Shown here in pieces: positions 40,716 to 49,620 of a stretch of 64,000 bases of DNA (the stretch's first letter is position 1; every line of letters starts with the position of its first letter). A program made the position numbers and the translations under genes. The stretch covers positions 1-64,000 of the forward strand of contig NZ_QOHF01000008.1 of the NCBI RefSeq assembly GCF_003319115.1, in the 5' to 3' direction. The DNA is from Geodermatophilus sp. TF02-6 (lineage in GTDB: Bacteria; Actinomycetota; Actinomycetes; Mycobacteriales; Geodermatophilaceae). The notes beneath the pieces are model-generated. The model was not told where the DNA came from. It did no database searches and saw only the letters and a program-made list of their open reading frames with translations.

Positions 40716-42065
40716 ATGAGCTCCGATGCGACGACGACCTCGCCGACCCGGGCGCAGCGGCTGGACCGGCTGCCGTTCACCCGCGAGCACGGCCGGCTGG
40801 TGATCGGTTCCGGGCTCGGCTGGGCCCTCGACGCGATGGACGTCGGCCTCATCTCCTTCGTCATGGCCGCGCTCGCCGTGCAGTGGTCGCTCACCCCGAC
40901 CGAGCTGTCGTGGATCGGGTCGATCGGCTTCGTCGGCATGGCGCTGGGCGCCACGCTCGGCGGGCTGCTGGCCGACCGGATCGGCCGCCGGCAGGTCTTC
41001 GCGCTCACTCTGCTGCTCTTCGGCGTGGCGACCGGGGCGGCCGCGCTGGCCTGGTCGGTGGCCGCGCTGCTGGCGTTCCGCCTGCTCATCGGGCTGGGCC
41101 TGGGCGCCGAGCTGCCGGTCGCCTCCACGCTGGTCAGCGAGTACGCGCCGGCCCGGGTGCGCGGCCGCGTGGTCGTGGCGCTCGAGGCGTTCTGGGCGGT
41201 CGGCTGGCTGCTGGCGGCGCTGATCGGCTACCTCGTCGTCCCCCGCGGCAACGACGGCTGGCGGTGGGCGCTGGCCCTGGGTGCGGTCCCGGCGGTGTAC
41301 GCGGTGGTCGTGCGGCGGGGCCTGCCCGAGTCGGTGCGCTTCCTGGAGCTGCGCGGCCGCACCGACGAGGCGGAGGCGGCGGTGCGCCGCTTCGAGTCCG
41401 CGGCCGGGGTAGCGCCGGTGCCGTCGGCTCCGCCGCCGCCGACCGCCCCGTCGGGGCCGGGCGCGCTGTGGGCTCCGGGTTCCCGGCGGCGGACGGCGGC
41501 GCTGTGGGCGGTCTGGTTCGGCATCAACTTCGCCTACTACGGCGCCTTCATCTGGCTGCCCACGCTGCTGTTGGCCTCCGGTTTCTCGCTGGTCCGCTCC
41601 TTCGGCTACACCCTGCTGATCACGCTGGCGCAGCTGCCCGGGTACGCGGCCGCGGCGGTGCTCGTCGAGCGCTGGGGCCGACGGCCGACGCTGGTGGTCT
41701 TCCTGCTGGGGTCGGCGGTCGGCGCCGGGCTGTTCGCGCTCGCCGACGGCGACACCGCCGTCCTGGTCACCGGCATGGTGCTGTCCTTTACCAACCTGGG
41801 CGCGTGGGGCGCGGTGTACGCGGTGACACCGGAGGTCTACCCCACCGCGCTGCGGGCCACCGGCGCCGGTGCCGCGGCCGGCTTCGGGCGGCTGGCCTCG
41901 ATCGCGGCACCGCTGTGCGTGCCGCCGCTGCTCGACGCCGGCGGCAACGGCCTGGTGTTCGGCACGTTCGCCGCCGCCTTCGCGGTCGCCGCCCTGGCCT
42001 CCTCGGCGCTGCCGGAGCACCGCGGCCAGGCCCTGGAGGCGACCGAGAGCGCCCGGACCCCGTGA
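40716..42065 (+). CDS. MFS transporter of the sugar/aromatic acid:H+ symporter type
   Basis: 449 residues from ATG 40716 with TGGGAGG upstream; the open frame before it is not membrane-like. Twelve hydrophobic segments. Motifs LGWALDAMDVGLISFVMAAL (TM1 with the Asp of the AAHS/SP group), GGLLADRIGRRQVF (loop 2-3), LIGLGLGAELPVASTLVSEY (TM4) and TPEVYPTALRATGAGAA (TM11 region). It probably imports a small organic acid or sugar. A Pro/Ala-rich insertion (about 228-250) marks the central loop. Confidence 0.88.
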   Translation: MSSDATTTSPTRAQRLDRLPFTREHGRLVIGSGLGWALDAMDVGLISFVMAALAVQWSLTPTELSWIGSIGFVGMALGATLGGLLADRIGRRQVFALTLLLFGVATGAAALAWSVAALLAFRLLIGLGLGAELPVASTLVSEYAPARVRGRVVVALEAFWAVGWLLAALIGYLVVPRGNDGWRWALALGAVPAVYAVVVRRGLPESVRFLELRGRTDEAEAAVRRFESAAGVAPVPSAPPPPTAPSGPGALWAPGSRRRTAALWAVWFGINFAYYGAFIWLPTLLLASGFSLVRSFGYTLLITLAQLPGYAAAAVLVERWGRRPTLVVFLLGSAVGAGLFALADGDTAVLVTGMVLSFTNLGAWGAVYAVTPEVYPTALRATGAGAAAGFGRLASIAAPLCVPPLLDAGGNGLVFGTFAAAFAVAALASSALPEHRGQALEATESARTP

Positions 42066-42169
42066 TCGTCGGCCGCTGGTCGCCGCCGTCGGCGTGTCGT
42101 CGCGGGGTCAGCGGCAGGGCCCGGGTCGGCGTCCGGGTACACCGGGCGTCGCGCGGGTAGCGGCGGGAC

Positions 42170-43288
42170 ATGGCTGAACTGTCCCGCGACCACCTGCAGG
42201 GCCTGAAGGTCGCCGTCACCGGCGCCAGCGGCAACGTCGGGACGGCGCTGCTGCGCCGGCTCACCGCACCGACCAGCGGTACCGCCGAGGTGCGCGGGCT
42301 GGTGCGGCGGGAGCCGCCCCGCCAGGCGCCGTACACCGGCGTCCGCTGGCACCTGGGCGACCTGGGCGACACCCGCAGCGAGGAGGTGCTGACCGGCTTC
42401 CTGGACGGCGCGGACGCCGTCGTCCACCTGGCGTGGGCGCTGCAACCGGGCCGGCAGCCCGAGCGGCTGCACCGGGTGAACGTCGACGGCACCCGGCGGC
42501 TGGCCCGCGCCGCGGCGGCCGCGGGCGTGCGCCACTTCGTGCACATGTCCTCCCTCGGCGCCTACGCCGCCGGCGGCGGGGACCGGCAGGTCGCCGAGGA
42601 CTGGCCGACCACCGGCATCCCCAGCTCGCAGTACAGCCGGGACAAGTCGCAGGCCGAGCAGGTGGTGCGCGAGGTGTTCGGCGCCCACCGGGGGACGACG
42701 CTGACCGTCGTCCGCCCCACGCTGGTGCTGCAGCCGGAGGCCAGCAGCGAGATCGGCCGCTACTTCCTCGGGCCGCTGCTGTTCGGCGCCGCCCGCCTGC
42801 TGCCGGGGTCGGTCGCGAAGCTGCTGCCCCTCCCCCTGCCCTCGGTGCACGTGCAGTTCGTCCACGCCGACGACATCGCCGACGCGCTGGAGCGGATGCT
42901 CGACCGCCGCGCCCCCGGCCCGTTCAACCTGGCCGCCGCACCGGTCCTGGACGCCGATGCCATAGCCCGGACGCTCGGCACCGTGCGGGTGCCGGTGCCG
43001 GCCATCGCCCTGCGGACGGCGCTGTCTGCGGCCTTCCACGCCCGCCTGGTGCCGACCGAGCCCGGCTGGCTGGACCTCGGGCTGCAGGCACCGGCGCTGG
43101 ACACCGCCCGCGCCCGCCGGCTGCTGGACTGGGCGCCGTTCCACGCCGGCGACGACGTGCTGCGGCAGTTCGTCGCCGCGCTGGGCCGCGGCGAGGGCGC
43201 GCCCGGACCGCTGCTGCAGCCGGCCGGCGGCCCCGAGCGCGACCCCGCCGGCGACCCGGCCAACACCCCGGGTCCGCGGGCGGACTAG
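42170..43288 (+). CDS. NAD-dependent epimerase/dehydratase (extended SDR)
   Basis: 372 residues from ATG 42170. Rossmann motif VAVTGASGNVGTALLRRL, acidic sites in WHLGDLGDTRSEEV, FVHMSSLGAYAA for the Ser region, and YSRDKSQAEQVV for the YxxxK pair. The C-terminal part (FNLAAAPVLDADAIARTL and onward) resembles atypical SDRs acting on nucleotide sugars or lipids. The last 35 residues are a disordered Pro/Gly tail. It follows the MFS gene by about 100 bp, possibly unlinked. Confidence 0.85.
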   Translation: MAELSRDHLQGLKVAVTGASGNVGTALLRRLTAPTSGTAEVRGLVRREPPRQAPYTGVRWHLGDLGDTRSEEVLTGFLDGADAVVHLAWALQPGRQPERLHRVNVDGTRRLARAAAAAGVRHFVHMSSLGAYAAGGGDRQVAEDWPTTGIPSSQYSRDKSQAEQVVREVFGAHRGTTLTVVRPTLVLQPEASSEIGRYFLGPLLFGAARLLPGSVAKLLPLPLPSVHVQFVHADDIADALERMLDRRAPGPFNLAAAPVLDADAIARTLGTVRVPVPAIALRTALSAAFHARLVPTEPGWLDLGLQAPALDTARARRLLDWAPFHAGDDVLRQFVAALGRGEGAPGPLLQPAGGPERDPAGDPANTPGPRAD

Positions 43289-43330
43289 CCCGCTGCTCCT
43301 GGAAGCCGGTGGCGTCCAGAGGAGGGGCGG

Positions 43331-44346
43331 TCAGGACTTGGCGATGGACCACGGTCCATCAGCTTGGACCTCGAGGACCACGGTTCCCGGAGGCAGCAGC
43401 GTCTCCCCGGTGTAGGAGCCGATCTCGTTGACGAGCAGGTCACGGGAATCGCCGTAGGCCCACACGGCGAAGTTCGACTCCCCCTGGTGGGTCAGCGTCA
43501 CAGATGTCAGCCCCTGGGCGACACCCGTGACCAGGACGACCGCCGAGCCGTCCGTGGAGTAGGGAGCAGCGCCATCCCAGGACGGCGCGGACGTCAACGG
43601 GGCGGAGGTGACACTCCATCGCCCGTCCGCCTCGATCTTGAGAGCGGCAGCTTCCTCGCCCTCGAGGAAGTTGAGTGGGTGCACCCCCGTGTAGGACCCG
43701 ATCTCGTTCACGAGGAGGTCGATGTCCTGTCCTCGGGCGTCCACGGACCACACCGCGAAGTTGGACCCACCGGAGTGGGTGATCGTGAGGATGCGGGGAC
43801 CGGTGGCCGTGAGGGTCACCACGGAGGCCCCGGCGCCGGGGTACTCCTGGGGAGCCGCCGGCACCGGCGTCGGCGAGGGTGAGGGCGTCGGCGAGGGTGA
43901 GCGCGTCGGCGTCACCGACGGTGACGATCGCCCGGCGCTCGGGCCGACGTCGGCTTCGTTATGCGAACTGCCGGTAGCGGTAGCAGCAGGCGCGGCCGTG
44001 GAGGTCTCGTCGTTGCTCCCCCCAGCGATCCCCGCGACGACGAGCAGGGCCAGGACGGCGCCCACTGCGACGACCCACCACTGCTTGTACAGGGCTTCTG
44101 CGGCTGGCCGGGAACGTCTGCGAGGGCGGGACTGCCGAAGGAGGCCGGTGCATCGGTGACCCACAGCGGCCACCCTTGCGGGGCCGGACCCCATGACGGA
44201 TCGGGTTGCCATCCCGGAGGAGGAGTCCATCCCGGAGGCGGTGGCGGCCAGTTGGGCGGCGGGTTGAAACGTGCCGCCGCACCCTGGGGGCCGGGTTGCG
44301 GCTGGCCAGGCGGAGGCCCGTACGAAGGCTGAGCTGGCGGTTCCAT
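43331..44346 (-). CDS. envelope protein with PPxW N-terminus, one membrane helix and duplicated C-terminal domain; frameshifted
   Basis: The best start is ATG 44346: MEPPAQPSYGPPPGQPQPGP, then PPPGW repeats and PQGWPLWVTD, a typical actinobacterial cytoplasmic tail. That frame fails after VTDAPASFGS, while the continuation RPAAEALYKQWWVVAVGAVL (membrane helix) lies in another frame; a one-base change around 44100-44145 joins them. Outside the membrane come a Thr/Ser/Pro stalk and two copies of a 70-75-residue beta domain, each with SNFAVW and DLLVNEIGSYTG. Function unknown; a lectin- or stress-type surface domain is a guess. With the frameshift, either the gene is broken or the sequence has an error. 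Confidence 0.65.
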
Positions 44347-44508
44347 CGGCGATGCCTGGCAAACGAGAGTCGGCGGTCGGCCACAGGTCCGTGGCCGTCC
44401 CGTGTATCGGCACCCACCGCTCACGTCTCCACGCCTGTCGCCCGGGATCTTCTTCGCGCGTCCGCGCCGGTCGAGACCGAAGTCGGGAGATGCGAAGCCG
44501 CCTCGACA

Positions 44509-44569
44509 CGCGTTCCCGCGGGAACGCGGTCAAGGCGACAGGCTTGACTACGTTCCCGCGGAGACGCGG
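44509..44569. promoter_or_regulatory. 20-bp perfect palindrome plus a second half-related copy upstream of radC
   Basis: CGCGTTCCCGCGGGAACGCG (44509-44528) is fully self-complementary. A related ACGTTCCCGCGGAGACGCG follows at 44550-44568. They lie in the 417-bp gap (44347-44763) between the envelope gene and radC, where no gene is seen. A dimeric repressor site is the simplest reading. Confidence 0.5.
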
Positions 44570-44763
44570 CCGACCAGCTGAGGGCGCCCTCGGGACCCGC
44601 ACACCGAGGACAGCCGATGACCGGCGCCCGCAGATCGCGGAGTCGGCCGCAGATCACCGTCTGGTCGAGCCCGGCAACCCGCCGCCCTCTGCCGCCACTC
44701 CTCCGTCCACAGGCAGCCGATCGTCCGACGCTGGTCGGCCAGCAGGGTCCGTAGCCTCCAGCG

Positions 44764-45429
44764 GTGCCCGACGACCGACGACGGATCACCGACCTCCCCG
44801 CGGACCAACGGCCCAGGGAACGGTTGCGGCGGCTGGGGCCGGACGCCCTGACCGACGCGGAGATCGTCGCGGTGCTCATCGGATCGGGCCGCCCAGACGG
44901 GAACGCCGTCGAGCTGGCCCACCGGTTGATCTCCGCCGTCGGCGGGATGGCCGCTCTCGCCACGGCCACCGCCGAGGACGTCGAACGGGTCCCCGGCATC
45001 GGCCCGGCGACGGCGGCCCGGATCCTGGCGGCCACCGAGCTGCGCCGCCGGACCGTCCTGGCCGAGCCGGCTCCCGCGGTCAGCGGATCGGCCGGGGTCG
45101 CAGCAGCGGTCGTGCCGCACCTGCAGGACCGCCACCGCGAGCGCCTCCTCATCGCCGTGCTCGACCGACGCCTCCGGGTGATCGACGTGGCCACCGTCGC
45201 CGAGGGGATGACGGCGCACGCGGCCGTTCCCATCGATGACGTGCTGCGCGCCGTGCTGGTCCGCGGCGGCCGCGCCTTCGCGCTGGCGCACAACCACCCG
45301 GGCGGTTCCCTGGAGCCCAGCCCGGCTGACCGGCAGGCCACCAAGCAGGTCCGAGCCGCCGCCGCGGCATGCGGGCTGCGCTTCCTCGACCACCTGATCG
45401 TCGCCGGCGACCGCTGGCGAGCGATCTGA
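44764..45429 (+). CDS. radC: RadC family JAB-domain protein
   Basis: 221 residues from GTG 44764. N-terminal helix-hairpin-helix pair (LTDAEIVAVLIGSGRPDG, then VPGIGPATAARILAATEL). C-terminal JAMM/MPN+ zinc motif: ALAHNHPGGSLEPSPADRQA with the H-x-H-P-x(7)-S-x(2)-D pattern. The name is historical; the role is not settled, but RadC-type JAB proteins are common in genome islands and beside defence genes. Here it converges on the type I restriction operon across 7 bp, which fits that habit. Confidence 0.9.
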   Translation: MPDDRRRITDLPADQRPRERLRRLGPDALTDAEIVAVLIGSGRPDGNAVELAHRLISAVGGMAALATATAEDVERVPGIGPATAARILAATELRRRTVLAEPAPAVSGSAGVAAAVVPHLQDRHRERLLIAVLDRRLRVIDVATVAEGMTAHAAVPIDDVLRAVLVRGGRAFALAHNHPGGSLEPSPADRQATKQVRAAAAACGLRFLDHLIVAGDRWRAI

Positions 45430-45436
45430 CCGCCGA

Positions 45437-46591
45437 TCAGACGAGCTTCGAGAACACCTCGTTGCGAGCCGCCTGGGGAAGCGCATCCGCGACCTGCCGC
45501 TGCCGAGCGATCAATGCGTCGAGGTCGTCCCAACGGTCCAGCCGAGCCGCAACGTCCCGCTGAACTTCTATTGCAGGCAACGGGACCGTGATCCGCTTGA
45601 AGGATTCGATCGCAAGCGTCTTATTTCGGCCAGCAGATCCTGGTGACGCCTTCAGCAACTTTGCGACGCCATGCTCAGAGGTGAGATAACGGAAGAGGTA
45701 CCGAATGTCCACTTCATCCGATACTGGCACCCACGTCATGAAGCGATGCGAGCCAATCCGCCCGTCCTCTGCCTTGCTTGCAACAGCAATCGCACCCTCC
45801 CATGCGAAGACGTTGCTAACAACAAGATCCCCCTCTCGAACGAAGAAGACGCGCTTGTCACCGAGTTCAGCTCCGGACACGGGCGGCTTGCGGAAGAGAC
45901 CCTTGCCGAAGGCGCGGACGCCAATCTCTCGATATTCTGCTTCTGGGTTCACCTGAACCGACCGCCGCTCCAGGCACAGCAATGTCCCTAACTCGACGGG
46001 CCACCCCCCTGAGGCTCCCGAATCGACCACGCCTTGCCGCAGCACGTCAGTGCGACGCCGACGTTGCCCGCCGCTCATGGAGAGGCATGCGGGCAGCGAC
46101 GCCATGCGATCGAGCCGAGCCGCGATGGCCCGTTGCTGGCCTATAGGCGGCAGGGGTATGACCAGGTTCTCAAAGGCTTTGATTCCGAGGGTTCGATTCC
46201 GGGTCACCGTGCCGGGAGAAGCCTTTCGGATGAGCGCCATCCCGTGATCACTCAGAAAGAATTGCAGCAAGTAGCCGGTGGAGACTTCCCCCTCCCGCTT
46301 CGGCATGTACGGGAGAAACCTCTGCGAGGCGATGAACTCCCTTGCGTGATGCTCATCCGATACGGCGATCGCCGCTTCCCATGCCTGTATGTTGCTGAGC
46401 AGGAGGGCGTGGGCTGGAAAGCGGTAGTAGGTGACCTTGCTCAACTCGACGCCGGAGAGGGGCTCGTTCTCGATGACCCCCTTCCCCCACGAGTAGATGC
46501 CGATCTGGCGATACATCTCCGTCAGATTGGGCGTGAGTTTCGTCCGCTCCAATCGCAGGACATCACCCACCCTGACGCGTCGGACAGTCAT
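45437..46591 (-). CDS. hsdS: type I restriction-modification specificity subunit
   Basis: 384 residues from ATG 46591, overlapping the hsdM stop (ATGA). Two target-recognition halves are clearly homologous to each other: the first has YRQIGIYSWGKGVIENEP and SNIQAWEAAIAV, the second has YREIGVRAFGKGLFRKPP and SNVFAWEGAIAV. Each is followed by a helix such as IPLPPIGQQRAIAARLDR. The halves read the two parts of a bipartite DNA target. Base composition here is visibly less GC-rich than the flanks, as often seen in hsdS genes exchanged between strains. It is the last gene of the operon. Confidence 0.93.
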   Translation of the reverse strand: MTVRRVRVGDVLRLERTKLTPNLTEMYRQIGIYSWGKGVIENEPLSGVELSKVTYYRFPAHALLLSNIQAWEAAIAVSDEHHAREFIASQRFLPYMPKREGEVSTGYLLQFFLSDHGMALIRKASPGTVTRNRTLGIKAFENLVIPLPPIGQQRAIAARLDRMASLPACLSMSGGQRRRRTDVLRQGVVDSGASGGWPVELGTLLCLERRSVQVNPEAEYREIGVRAFGKGLFRKPPVSGAELGDKRVFFVREGDLVVSNVFAWEGAIAVASKAEDGRIGSHRFMTWVPVSDEVDIRYLFRYLTSEHGVAKLLKASPGSAGRNKTLAIESFKRITVPLPAIEVQRDVAARLDRWDDLDALIARQRQVADALPQAARNEVFSKLV

Positions 46592-48072
46592 TCTGCATCC
46601 GCCGTCTCGGCGCGAAGCGCATCCAACAGCGCAAGGATACGCTTCTCCGTGTCGATCAGTTCTTCGATCAACTCTGCCGGCGGCCGGTGCGCCAGGTCGT
46701 CCGGACGGTGCGGGTTGTGCAGATCGAAGTTGTAGCTCTTGACGTCCTCGACCGGGACCTTCCACGCCTGCGCCGTCTCGACCCGGTCCCCTCGCTCAGC
46801 GCCACCCCACCAGGCCTCGCAGTCGGCGAACTCCTCGTAGCGCAGCGGCTTGGTCTTGGTGTAGTTCTTCCGCCCCTCGGGCAGCGGGTGCTCGTAGAAC
46901 CAGATCTCCTTGGTCGGCCCACCGCGCTCGAAGAACAGGATGTTCGTCGGGATCAGCGTGTAGGGCGAGAACGTGCCGTTGGGCAGCCGCACGATCGTGT
47001 GCAGGTTGAACTCGCGCAGCAGCTTCTCCTTGATCCGCGCCCCGATCCCCTCGTCGAAGAGCACCCCGTTGGGCACGACCACGGCCGCCCGCCCGTGCGG
47101 CGAGCGGGAGATCCGCTCCATCACCGACACCAGGAAGAGCCACGACGTCTCCGCCGTCCGGTAGTCGGACGGAAAGTAGTCCTTGACCCCGGCCTCCTCC
47201 TCGCCGCCGAAGGGCGGGTTGGTGAGAACGACGTCCACCCCGTCGCGGCGCTGGTCGGCGGCGGAGAAGGTGAGCGCGTTGCCGCGGGTGATGCGGGGCG
47301 CATCGACCTCGTGCAGCAGCAGGTTCATCTGTCCCAGCAGATACGGCATGGGCTTCTTCTCGAACCCGCGCAGCGTGCCGCGGAGCAGCTCCCGCTGCCG
47401 GGCCGGGGTCTCCGACGCATCGGCCGCTGCGACCAGGTGATCCCAGGCCTCCACCAGGAAGCCGCCGGTGCCGGCGGCCGGGTCCATCACCACCTCGCCC
47501 GGTCGCGGGTCGACCCGCCCGACCATGAACCGGATGACCGGCCGCGGTGTGTAGAACTCGCCGGCGTCCCCGGCGGCGTCCCGCATCTCGCGCAGCATCG
47601 ACTCGTAGAGGTGCGCCATCGTGTGCACGTCGTCGGACGACCGGAAGCTGACCTTGTTCACCTCGTCGACCAGGTCGGCGAGGAGGTAACCCGAGAGCAT
47701 CCGGTTGCGGGTGTCCCGGAAGATCGCGCCCAGCGTCTCGCGGGTGTCCCCGGCACCGCCCCCACCGGACAGCCCCGCGAGGTGCGGCAGCAGGTTCTCG
47801 TTGACGAACGTCAGCAGGGCGTCGCCGCTGCGCCGGGTCGTGGAGTCCGCCGCCCAGTCACGCCAGCGGTACGGCGAGCTCAGCGCCGGTCGGTAGTCGG
47901 GGTCGGTCACCTCCCGTGACTCCTCCAGGTCGTCGAGCGCCTTGAGGAAGAGCAACCAGGCGATCTGCGGGATGCGGTCGGCATCGCCGTTGAGGCCGGC
48001 GTCCTTGCGCATGACGTCCCGGGCCCGCTTGATGACGGCGGACAGGTTGGCGACGGGCTTCGCTGCGGGCAT
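46588..48072 (-). CDS. hsdM: type I restriction-modification DNA methyltransferase subunit
   Basis: 494 residues from ATG 48072 with AGAAGG upstream. N-terminal helical HsdM_N domain (IKRARDVMRKDAGLNGDADR), SAM-binding motif I in VVMDPAAGTGGFLVEAW, catalytic motif IV NPPF in VVLTNPPFGGEE: an N6-adenine methyltransferase. FYTPRPVIRFMVGRVDPR is the usual preceding block. With HsdS it methylates the host site; with HsdR it restricts. It starts 34 nt after the AbiEii stop. Confidence 0.96.
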   Translation of the reverse strand: MPAAKPVANLSAVIKRARDVMRKDAGLNGDADRIPQIAWLLFLKALDDLEESREVTDPDYRPALSSPYRWRDWAADSTTRRSGDALLTFVNENLLPHLAGLSGGGGAGDTRETLGAIFRDTRNRMLSGYLLADLVDEVNKVSFRSSDDVHTMAHLYESMLREMRDAAGDAGEFYTPRPVIRFMVGRVDPRPGEVVMDPAAGTGGFLVEAWDHLVAAADASETPARQRELLRGTLRGFEKKPMPYLLGQMNLLLHEVDAPRITRGNALTFSAADQRRDGVDVVLTNPPFGGEEEAGVKDYFPSDYRTAETSWLFLVSVMERISRSPHGRAAVVVPNGVLFDEGIGARIKEKLLREFNLHTIVRLPNGTFSPYTLIPTNILFFERGGPTKEIWFYEHPLPEGRKNYTKTKPLRYEEFADCEAWWGGAERGDRVETAQAWKVPVEDVKSYNFDLHNPHRPDDLAHRPPAELIEELIDTEKRILALLDALRAETADAE

Positions 48073-48106
48073 TCGCTGCCTTCTGTGGGAGGAGAGGTGG
48101 GTCGGA

Positions 48107-48955
48107 TCAGGCGAGCGCACGCCGGTACACGTCGGAAGCGACGGCCATCGCCTCCTCGACGGTCCCGGCGGCGAGGCCGAGGTCGTCCGCGAGGAAGGCG
48201 TAGTCGTGCCGCCACGCGGCCGGCGGGTCGGGTAGCTCCGGCGGCGGGTCGTGCCCGTCCCGGCTGGCGAAGACGGGGCGGAGCCGGTCGCCGAGGTGCG
48301 CGGCCGGCAGCAGTCCGGCCTCGGCCAGCAGCACGAGGTCGACCAGGTCCTTCACCCGCGTGCTGGGCCGGTCTCCGGCGTAGGTGCGGCAGACAGCGTG
48401 GTACTTCTCCGCTGCGTGCTGCGCCACGTCGACCGCCCGGACCACCGCCGGCCGGAAGTCCAAGCCGGAGACCGGAGAGACCAGTTCCACCGTCTCGATG
48501 CCTCCGCTCGTCTCGTCGACCCGGCCCACGACGTCGATCCGCACGCGGTCGAAGGTCCGCCCCGCCAGCCGCACGTCGACACTCAACCGCCACCCACCGA
48601 CACCGGCGTCGTCCGGACGGAGCGACCCCGTGCCGGTGACCGCGAAGCGGAGGAAGTCGCCGTCCGGGTCATGCTCGAGAGCAACCTCGAGCGCGTGCCG
48701 CAGCTCGTCCAGGTCGCCGGCATAAACACTGACCAGGTCGAGGTCACGCGTGGTGCGAGCGCGAGCGGCCAGCCGCGCCTCGAGCAGGAACCCACCCTTG
48801 AGGACCCACCGATCGTCAACGGCCAGGCGCCGCAGGACCCGTTGGAAGACCAGCCGCCGTCGGAGCCGGCTGGCGTCCGCACCCTGCGCGCGTGCCTGGT
48901 TGATCAGGCGAGCCTCAAGCGCGGCGCGCATCGCCGCGGCGCTGGTCGGGGTCAC
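48107..48955 (-). CDS. AbiEii-type nucleotidyltransferase toxin
   Basis: 282 residues from GTG 48955, overlapping the antitoxin stop (GTGA). AbiEii/AbiGii features: VLKGGFLLEARLAARARTTR, then the acidic pair in DLDLVS, and downstream KYHAVCRTYAGDRPSTRVKD where Lys and Asp of motifs III-IV lie. These toxins are GTP-binding nucleotidyltransferases; the AbiE system aborts phage infection. It is encoded between hsdR and hsdM in the same direction, so the toxin gene is part of the restriction operon. Confidence 0.9.
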   Translation of the reverse strand: MTPTSAAAMRAALEARLINQARAQGADASRLRRRLVFQRVLRRLAVDDRWVLKGGFLLEARLAARARTTRDLDLVSVYAGDLDELRHALEVALEHDPDGDFLRFAVTGTGSLRPDDAGVGGWRLSVDVRLAGRTFDRVRIDVVGRVDETSGGIETVELVSPVSGLDFRPAVVRAVDVAQHAAEKYHAVCRTYAGDRPSTRVKDLVDLVLLAEAGLLPAAHLGDRLRPVFASRDGHDPPPELPDPPAAWRHDYAFLADDLGLAAGTVEEAMAVASDVYRRALA

Positions 48956-49545
48956 CGCGTCTCCGCGGGAACGGCGGCCAGCGCTCGTTCCAACCGCAGC
49001 GCGGCCGTTGCACCGAAGTCGTCCATCCGACGACACAGAACACTCCGCCCCACCCGTCCCGACGAGAGCGCATCCCGGACGGCCCCCGAGAGCTGCTCCT
49101 GGGGCACCGATGTCGTCGCCAGGTCCAGCAGGGTGCGCGTCGGCGTGGTGACCCGGTAGGAACCACGGTCCTCGACGTCGCCGTCGTCGAGCGCGGCCAC
49201 GTGCAGTACCACGCCCGGCGCCCACGGGCGAGCCTCCGGCACGGTCAGGTGGACCTCCCCGAGGTCGAAGTCCCCGAGGTCGTGCACGTCAGCGGCGGAC
49301 TGGAACGAGATCACCCCGGTTCCGGACCAGACGGTCCAGCGGGCATAGGCGTCGTCGGCCGACGAGGGCCACTCGGCCAGGCGGAACAGGGCCCGATCGA
49401 TCCGCACCCAGTTGCCGCGGTCGACGTGGTACTTCTGCGCCTGGTAGCTGTACCCGACCTCGACGGCCTGGGCCGCGGAGAAGTAGCCGGCCTGCCGGAA
49501 CGCCAGCTCGTGCAGCCGGCGGCGCAGGTCGAGGCGGTCGGACAC
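48952..49545 (-). CDS. AbiEi-type antitoxin and autorepressor
   Basis: 197 residues from GTG 49545. N-terminal winged helix: RQAGYFSAAQAVEVGYSYQA, then HVDRGNWVRIDRALFRLAEW. The C-terminal domain has DLGEVHLTVPEARPWAPG and RVTTPTRTLLDLATTSVPQE, typical of AbiEi. In type IV systems the antitoxin does not bind the toxin but represses the operon through inverted repeats. Such repeats lie next to its -10 box (49552-49588). Its position inside an R-M operon suggests joint defence. Confidence 0.9.
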   Translation of the reverse strand: MSDRLDLRRRLHELAFRQAGYFSAAQAVEVGYSYQAQKYHVDRGNWVRIDRALFRLAEWPSSADDAYARWTVWSGTGVISFQSAADVHDLGDFDLGEVHLTVPEARPWAPGVVLHVAALDDGDVEDRGSYRVTTPTRTLLDLATTSVPQEQLSGAVRDALSSGRVGRSVLCRRMDDFGATAALRLERALAAVPAETR

Positions 49546-49551
49546 CGGAGC

Positions 49552-49588
49552 AACCTAGCAAGCGAAACTCAATGAGAACTTTAGTTTC
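49552..49588 (-). promoter_or_regulatory. autonomous abiE promoter with inverted repeats
   Basis: On the minus strand TAGGTT (49557-49552) is a -10 box 6 nt before the GTG start at 49545, giving a leaderless message. Just upstream, GAAACT (49564-49569) and AGTTTC (49583-49588) form inverted arms, with a nested GAGAA/TTCTC pair. This 75-bp gap is strikingly AT-rich for the window. Confidence 0.6.
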
Positions 49589-49620
49589 TCGCGTGCGTCG
49601 GCCGTTGAACTACAGATTCC

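Noticed and set aside
38805-42020. Minus-strand open frame of more than 1000 codons across clpP and the MFS gene
   Set aside because: It covers three well-supported genes in other frames and shows no domain of its own.
44509-44528. Replication origin or attachment site
   Set aside because: One palindrome with no DnaA-box cluster, integrase or tRNA nearby; an operator is simpler.
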